Assembly (NCBI GenBank): GCA_018263655.1
Contig: JAANWY010000093.1
Coordinates: forward strand, 24-19,511
Origin: Anaerolineales bacterium
GTDB taxonomy: Bacteria > Chloroflexota > Anaerolineae > Epilineales > JAANWY01
Length of the DNA: 19,488 bases
Reading direction: 5' to 3'
The notes beneath the pieces were generated by a model that saw nothing but the letters and a program-made list of their open reading frames with translations, was not told where the DNA came from and did not search any database. Position numbers and translations under genes: made by a program. Positions 17,001 to 19,488 of this stretch are shown piece after piece. Every line of letters starts with the position of its first letter. Position 1 is the stretch's first letter.

Positions 17001-17073
17001 GGCGCCCGAAGAGACGCTGGAGGAGTACGTGGACATGGATGATCCCAACCAGTACGTGGGACGGGAGCGATAA
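11056..17073 (+). CDS. Giant secreted FG-GAP/VCBS-repeat protein with Ig-like domains (2,005 aa)
   Basis: ATG 11056 has AAGGAG (11042-11047) eight bases upstream, so the in-frame ATGs further upstream are rejected. A signal peptide (MKRTGSIALALCLVAGLLAG…SASAS) leads to a carboxypeptidase-regulatory-like domain (SGTIRDPDGVPVPDVEVGV, ~55-140). Ten VCBS/FG-GAP repeats of the form A.ADLDGDGDLDLLIGD..G.I.FYRN.GT lie at ~438-980 and should form calcium-binding propeller blades. Later, two homologous Ig-like domains start near residues 1342 (FEVGDTLAPTLRLSP) and 1681 (LEVGDTFAFAGQMAP), with an unrecognised domain between. HTTYLPVIMTTW lies near the C-terminus, like the YLPL motif that ends many Chloroflexota secreted proteins. 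There is no enzyme motif or heme site. Two in-frame simple-repeat insertions are noted at 12124-12212 and 12478-12550. It is probably a surface scaffold or adhesin. Confidence 0.85.
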   Translation: MKRTGSIALALCLVAGLLAGSNLGMFVSASASSVHPGPQYPISNPQPPASNTSTFTLSGTIRDPDGVPVPDVEVGVSSEYEWDEDTTDDNGFYSVQVAGPTWLRFYIEPLVETQLARVVIYAEGPFNSNTTLDFDLVAGHLFSGEVRSPSGDSVYLPWGADIIALTNPPPADEVAPLNESFSFSTNWRDGTFQTVLPPGVYSVVVRYTPRPYYPTRVTVDLRSGDVVNYDFTLNVVPEPLPGTEPPNAALISLGAPDAGGYLSVTGAPGAVTPFAAVFIAHMTSGRWTSSVAGEDGSFSATAYGPPGSHIIIKQDPSHWYYNGFMKGADPYEDDDGVISSSNLDPLASATLRVPIGDLGTRGHGDTGTTSTSSYLRASTSPSLRVPLVGSGVINPYDGAAMWEVTGEISAADTLKRVDGGTLNGALESGLYAGGIYRAKPALADLDGNGDLDLFIGDYNGYIVHYRNDGLIDSGMRVSDFGFSLSEATARNLQSEVRNVDWTFVTDRWENMDISWSTSPAFVDIDYDGDQDLLAGTGGGEITFFRNIGTPTTPAWRFVTDEYEGIDVGSYATLAFADIDADDDYDLFIGNSDGYVVFYRNIGTREEAVWMFVTDDYLGTNVSGSAQPALADVDDDGDLDFFVGANHEISHWRNDGAPTAPSWTLATHQYANIYEPSSMLAPAFADLDEDGDLDMLLGWKFGPIRTYTNLGTPSNPVWARTVDDTCPLDLGGYSTPALGDWDGDGDLDMLVGDYHKRVRMVQNEGGQWDGGRWTDVGLVTAVNPDDLYHAAPTLVDIDDDGDLDLFVGEDDGMVDFLTNLGSQTDPNWTLTAIGYQGFDVGTHAKPTFGDLDSDGDYDLLIGEKYGRLRFYENTGTPTSPSWATPDHYFESIDVGYYSAPLLTDLDGDLDPDLLIGDDDGRIWAYENNGGAFTLLTQDYGAARPDDHAAPAVGDLNDDGWPDLVVGSLAGGVQAYLNRSGEPASEGLQPGDALTASGVMRITSTGLPPGFDPSTVYLGGSFEPRPFFDADGRPHGTNNQFNSTLMTPSGFPVERYASWYNRWASYFEMTDKRMVDEHTIEADFEVTMYLPDDFPAGWYLPTLELSFGSIPGGTGETMASVFTSNRARNLAPGSMVKVGEPATPHLPWVLLADTFSNATRGAMPAADAASLTGAPQVANRRIYQADAFFVPRSDPRSDAPFTYRLEPFMPLASVSDHSLPHQPFIPFAFPSGQLHVTVQQPDGAVDDLGTAPFTQSTSRTPVMLNGSHYEGCSGSVGDMYQLITNPSTVSEAASGHRSGQFDYQFSQYGRHVITMTGTIEDIWGNTYTGGGAYEVVVGREIHIHPGAIPGTPFEVGDTLAPTLRLSPGVPADVTVRLRLYRNSDPDDVLDQTITGQANRFGYFHPGDGSGLVFDAPGEYRVDVTAVYTDTDGVVWVGSQSWGNVVETPDTRLVAHGRRGISQSYTRTQWFVRSTTGEDGGHINFPFASGDVAWAPEGDKTGAKITFQDPDGATTQVLRERAALSYPSIRGPGDIENRIAMGEAPLFSVAAGPSDPAYTLNPLEQVGYTYRVAQRPGISVHQQVTEDSVHAPIWQFSNRHSSQIGMGMDGERPNDFKWHFGGVVLRDLVEGWNQYAIYGSLWVELPGDDPIGSRVMPPFQGAAGGPSGGPLLTVKGEEIDTFIEPTGVKPGAVLEVGDTFAFAGQMAPPLASQVDVVVTSPSQVTHEVHGRANKIGYFYDPSSDFTVDEAGVWTVDVTVTHDGMTSAGPVDPPYPTGGVLGTESGRYEFYVVEPAEPRATVNAPTPGWLQMYRDWDVAPVNIAVPVPQDWTDVVLRYVVAMPGWVLQTGELTSPGKAFVITYDAETLRDTFPNIDLRQPQSWAPGLSDEVFINFVISGNKGGNPRYRANALTLHGEQLLFEGYGQPQAAPASTVIPRDSEQQHRRDVGSDIHTTYLPVIMTTWSQRQSARPPWCREEVDGNCAPPAPEETLEEYVDMDDPNQYVGRER
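12124..12212. repeat. In-frame ACACGGGG repeat in the giant gene
   Basis: Three copies of the 8-bp unit ACACGGGG (12133-12156 with edges) are followed by CTTCTACATCTTCATATCTT and a GCGCCTCCACGTCGCCCAGT pyrimidine-rich tail. It encodes GDLGTRGHGDTGTTSTSSYL plus about ten more residues, unlike the flanking domains, and keeps the frame. It lies in a linker between the N-terminal Ig-like part and the first VCBS repeat. Confidence 0.65.
12478..12550. repeat. In-frame TTCGGATT/AATCCGAA hairpin repeat between VCBS blades
   Basis: TTCGGATTTCGGATT (12486-12500) pairs with AATCTGCAATCCGAA (12526-12540) at 13 of 15 positions. It encodes MRVSDFGFSLSEATARNLQS and a few more residues. The other blades have a short IGTPTTPAW-type linker at this point, so about 20-25 residues were added in a loop without frameshift. 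Confidence 0.7.
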
Positions 17074-17079
17074 TGGTCA

Positions 17080-17240
17080 GTGAACAGTCAATGTCATTAA
17101 GTTAGGAGCGAGAAGGTGACCGGCACTTGTGAGATTAGGTACAATTGTAGTCGTCTGCGGGTAGCACAGGTACCTGCCACCTGTAATTCGACATGGAAGT
17201 GCCGGTCACCTGGCTTAACTTAATGACATTGAGTGAACAG
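17080..17240. mobile_element. TCAATGTCATTAAG element with perfect 8-bp target duplication, copy 2
   Basis: The element proper is 17088-17232, with ends TCAATGTCATTAAGTTAGG and CTTAACTTAATGACATTGA. GTGAACAG is directly repeated at 17080-17087 and 17233-17240. Deleting the element plus one copy restores a continuous CAGTGAACAGTAATCAGTGA simple repeat. The interior has a perfect 14-bp inverted pair, GGTGACCGGCACTT (17115-17128) and AAGTGCCGGTCACC (17197-17210). That interior differs from copy 1 at 8439-8572, although the ends are shared. Confidence 0.8.
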
Positions 17241-17258
17241 TAATCAGTGAACAGTGAA

Positions 17259-17457
17259 CTTATGCGTAACAGGTCATCGCAAGATTCATCCGTGGATGGC
17301 GAGCGGACGGCCAGAAACGTCCCCACGGACAGAAGGAAACCCTGTGCTGAGTGTAGCCGAAGTAACAGATGTTCAACTTTTTTGTTTTTGTCCGTGTTTC
17401 TTTCCGTCCGTGGGGGAATGATGATCTCTCGTCAACTTGAGCTGTATTACGTATAAG
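17259..17457. mobile_element. CTTATACGTAA-ended MITE-like element, copy 2 (uninterrupted)
   Basis: The ends CTTATGCGTAACAG (17259-17272) and CTGTATTACGTATAAG (17442-17457) are imperfect inverted repeats. The 95-bp core with CCCCACGGAC ends is at 17321-17415 and differs from copy 1 at only two positions by eye. It lies in inverted orientation relative to 3747-4056. It occupies most of the 413-bp gap between the giant gene and the pentaheme cytochrome gene, just before the latter's ribosome site. Confidence 0.75.
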
Positions 17458-17486
17458 AATACTGATCACTGGACAAGGAGAATGTC

Positions 17487-19136
17487 ATGCGATGGCGCCT
17501 GTTGATAGCAGCTCTGATAGCCGGATTCGGTCTCTCGTTCGCCGCCGTGCGCGCTCTGCCCACGGCCACGGTGAGCGGCGTGGTGCTGGACGAGAACAGC
17601 CAGCCGGTCGAGGGCGCGAGCGTCCGGGTCAAGGCAACTACCAACGCTACCACCACCGGCCCTGACGGAACCTTCGCCCTGGCCAACGTCCCGGAGGGGA
17701 TCACTGCCACCATCACCGCCTGGTATGCGGAATACTACATAACTGAGACGCACGTGATACCCCCGGTATCTGGTGTGACCTTCCAGCTCAACCCGTACCC
17801 CACCACGGACAATCCGGACTATCCCTGGATCTTCCCCCACCGCGCCGATTCCCCACCCGAAGTGGACTACGGCTGCGACACCTGCCACGCCTCCATCATC
17901 GTGGCCCAGTGGGAGTCGAACGCCCATTCCGGCGCGGCGACCAACCCCCGTTTCTTCTCCATGTACAACGGCACGGACACGACGGGCCGGCCAGGTGTGG
18001 CGCCGGGATACAAGTTGGACTTTCCCAACACCGCCGGCAATTGTGCCAACTGCCACGCGCCGGGCGCCGCCGCCAACAAGCCCTTCACCGCCGACATGAA
18101 CCAACTGTCCTCGGTGGAAACCAACGGCGTGTTCTGTGACTTCTGCCACAAAGCGGGCGGTGTGTACCTGGATCCCGCCACTGGCCTGCCCTACCCCAAC
18201 GTGCCGGGCGTGATGTCCATGGACCTGCGCCGGCCACCGGACGGACAGCAGATGTTCTTCGGCCCCTTCGACGACATCCCCGAGCCAGACACGCTCCTGC
18301 CCATGATCAAGCAAGGGCAGTTCTGCGCAGCGTGTCACAACTTCAGCTTCTGGGGAACGCCCATCTACCAGTCCTTCGCCGAGTGGCTGGCCAGCCCCTA
18401 TCCGGCCCAGGGCGTGCACTGCCAGACGTGCCACATGCCGCCCGACGGCGTGACCACCAACTTCGCCCCCGGCGCCGGCGGGGTGGAGCGGGACCCCGAG
18501 ACCATTCCGTCCCATTTCCAGTTTGGCGCTACAAATCAGGAGTTCCTCCAGACCACCGTGAGCATGACGGTGCAGGCGGCGGTGATCGGGAGGCAAGGGG
18601 GCAGGGGAGCGGGGGGGCAGGGGAGCGGGGGGGCAAGGGAGCGGAGGAGCGGGGGGGCGGGGGAGCGTATTCGTGTGACGGTGGCGATCACGAATACACA
18701 AGCCGGCCATCACGTCCCCACGGACCAGCCGGCCCGCCACATGATTCTGGTGGTGCGGGCGACGGACGGGGGCGGCGCGGAGCTGACGCAGGTGGCCGGC
18801 GAGGCCGTGCCGGCGTGGTGCGGCGTAGGCCAGGATCCGGACGACTACGCTGGCCGGCCCGGCAAAGCCTTCGCCAAAGTCCTGCGCAGCCTGAACACCG
18901 GCGAGGAGCCAACGGCCGCCTACTGGACCCCCACCATCATCGTCAGCGACAATCGTATTCCGGCGCTGGGGGTGGACACGTCGATCTACGAGTTCTCAGC
19001 GCCGCCGGCCGGCACCGCGAACGTCGAGGCGACGCTGATCTTCCGCCGCGCCTTCAAGGAGCTGATGGAGGATAAGCGTTGGGACACGCCCGATATTGTG
19101 ATGGAGCAGGAGACGCGGTCGGTCGTGGTGCCGTGA
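17487..19136 (+). CDS. Secreted pentaheme c-type cytochrome with carboxypeptidase-regulatory-like domain (549 aa)
   Basis: ATG 17487 follows AAGGAG (17475-17480). A signal peptide (MRWRLLIAALIAGFGLSFAA) is followed by a carboxypeptidase-regulatory-like Ig domain (VSGVVLDENSQPVEGASVRV…GPDGTFALANVPEG, ~28-100). Five CXXCH sites follow: CDTCH (130-134), CANCH (186-190), CDFCH (217-221), CAACH (280-284) and CQTCH (312-316). An SNAHSGA histidine after the first site is a likely distal ligand. The arrangement resembles cytochrome c554-like multiheme electron carriers. The C-terminal ~150 residues are a beta domain starting VTVAITNTQAGHHVPTDQPA, often seen at the end of such proteins. Between them a G/R-rich simple repeat (~367-393) is inserted in frame. 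It should carry electrons outside the cytoplasmic membrane, plausibly with the diheme cytochrome upstream. Confidence 0.88.
   Translation: MRWRLLIAALIAGFGLSFAAVRALPTATVSGVVLDENSQPVEGASVRVKATTNATTTGPDGTFALANVPEGITATITAWYAEYYITETHVIPPVSGVTFQLNPYPTTDNPDYPWIFPHRADSPPEVDYGCDTCHASIIVAQWESNAHSGAATNPRFFSMYNGTDTTGRPGVAPGYKLDFPNTAGNCANCHAPGAAANKPFTADMNQLSSVETNGVFCDFCHKAGGVYLDPATGLPYPNVPGVMSMDLRRPPDGQQMFFGPFDDIPEPDTLLPMIKQGQFCAACHNFSFWGTPIYQSFAEWLASPYPAQGVHCQTCHMPPDGVTTNFAPGAGGVERDPETIPSHFQFGATNQEFLQTTVSMTVQAAVIGRQGGRGAGGQGSGGARERRSGGAGERIRVTVAITNTQAGHHVPTDQPARHMILVVRATDGGGAELTQVAGEAVPAWCGVGQDPDDYAGRPGKAFAKVLRSLNTGEEPTAAYWTPTIIVSDNRIPALGVDTSIYEFSAPPAGTANVEATLIFRRAFKELMEDKRWDTPDIVMEQETRSVVVP
18588..18667. 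repeat. In-frame GGGGGGCAGGGGAGCG repeat in the pentaheme cytochrome gene
   Basis: The purine-rich unit GGGGGGCAGGGGAGCG is repeated about four times with variants. It encodes RQGGRGAGGQGSGGARERRS plus about seven residues. It lies between VQAAVIG and ERIRVTVAI, at the junction of the heme region and the terminal beta domain, and keeps the frame. The opposite strand shows a long artefactual ORF with the proline-rich mirror of this run. Confidence 0.75.
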
Positions 19137-19157
19137 CGGGAGCAGAGGGGTGAGAGT

Positions 19158-19190
19158 GAAACGTAAAACGTAAAACGCGAAACGTAATTC
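19158..19190. repeat. GAAACGTAAAACGTAAAACG simple repeat
   Basis: Four copies of an ACGTAAA-type unit lie 22 bp after the pentaheme cytochrome stop codon. It resembles in style the other simple-sequence families but shares no sequence with them. Confidence 0.6.
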
Positions 19191-19244
19191 CATCACACCT
19201 TGCAGCAAACGCATTGGTGTTTTGATACAGGACACCTTCTACCG

Positions 19245-19488
19245 TTCGGCAAGGTCTGGTACTCTTTTGCTCGGCAAGGTCTCTCACTCTTTTGCTCGGC
19301 AAGGTCTCCCACTCTTTGCTCGGCAAGGTCTCTCACTCTTTGCTCGGCAAGGTCTCTCACTCTTTTGCTCGGCAAGGTCTCCTGACCGCAGCCGCGTGGG
19401 GACATCGGTCGGGAGACCTCGTCCAGCAATATCTTATCGTTCGGCAAGGTCTCCCACTCTTTGCTCGGCAAGGTCTCCCACTCTTTTG
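19245..19488. repeat. 24-25 bp tandem array CTCGGCAAGGTCTCYCACTCTTTTG, running off the window
   Basis: Units start at 19245, 19270, 19295, 19319, 19343, 19368, 19440 and 19464. They are directly adjacent with no spacers, vary mainly at Y (C or T) and in T-run length, and continue past the end of the window. The sixth unit is extended by a hairpin, GGTCTCCTGACCG (19376-19388) / CGGTCGGGAGACC (19406-19418), which resembles the inner arms of the element at 7201-7355. The minus strand is open with a repeating EWETLPSK pattern, but I regard this as non-coding. Confidence 0.8.

Noticed and set aside
17442..17457. Intrinsic terminator between the giant gene and the pentaheme cytochrome gene
   Set aside because: The inverted repeats there are element ends without a following T-run.
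17466..18740. 424-aa minus-strand ORF opposite the pentaheme cytochrome
   Set aside because: It mirrors a GC-rich coding strand that has five heme motifs, a signal peptide and a ribosome site; its own translation is low-complexity with a proline-rich run from the repeat.
19245..19488. CRISPR array
   Set aside because: The repeats are contiguous 24-25 bp units without unique spacers, and no cas gene is nearby.

Overview
The window looks like a GC-rich bacterial chromosome segment, most likely from a Chloroflexota metagenome (Anaerolineae/Caldilineae-like). This is inferred from gene content and style: a MalT-type STAND regulator, NatAB-like ABC genes, lipoproteins, very large secreted VCBS-repeat and YVTN-cytochrome proteins, a TYLPVI-type motif near the C-terminus of the giant protein, and many short palindromic or simple-sequence elements. 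No rRNA, tRNA, CRISPR array, phage gene or full-length transposase was seen.

Layout. Positions 1-1,990 (minus strand) hold three consecutive broken or shortened genes: a MalT-like regulator cut after its ATPase region, a lipoprotein lacking a normal signal-peptide start, and a sigma factor reduced to region 4. A well-formed minus-strand promoter overlapped by a palindrome (1989-2030) precedes them, and a small hypothetical gene lies on the other side. Positions 2,477-6,263 (minus) hold an ABC exporter operon: an ATPase translationally coupled to one ABC-2 permease, then a second permease displaced by a nested pair of MITE-like elements. Positions 6,647-7,153 (minus) encode a small lipoprotein. 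Positions 7,458-8,436 (minus) are an alpha/beta hydrolase pseudogene split by one palindromic element and abutted by others.

From 8,844 to 19,136 three large plus-strand genes encode exported proteins: a YVTN beta-propeller/diheme cytochrome c with a dockerin-like module inserted in the propeller; a 2,005-residue protein with ten FG-GAP/VCBS repeats and duplicated Ig-like domains; and a pentaheme c-type cytochrome with an N-terminal carboxypeptidase-regulatory-like domain. Together they suggest an extracytoplasmic redox/surface assembly (inference). The window ends in a 24-25 bp tandem array that runs off the edge.

The most unusual aspect is the density and behaviour of short non-autonomous elements. 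At least five inverted-repeat families are visible. Two copies of one family have 8-bp flanking direct repeats, and another case is a clean MITE-in-element nesting with a TA(TA) duplication. In addition, several simple-sequence families sit in frame inside loops of otherwise normal proteins, some of them arranged as hairpins.
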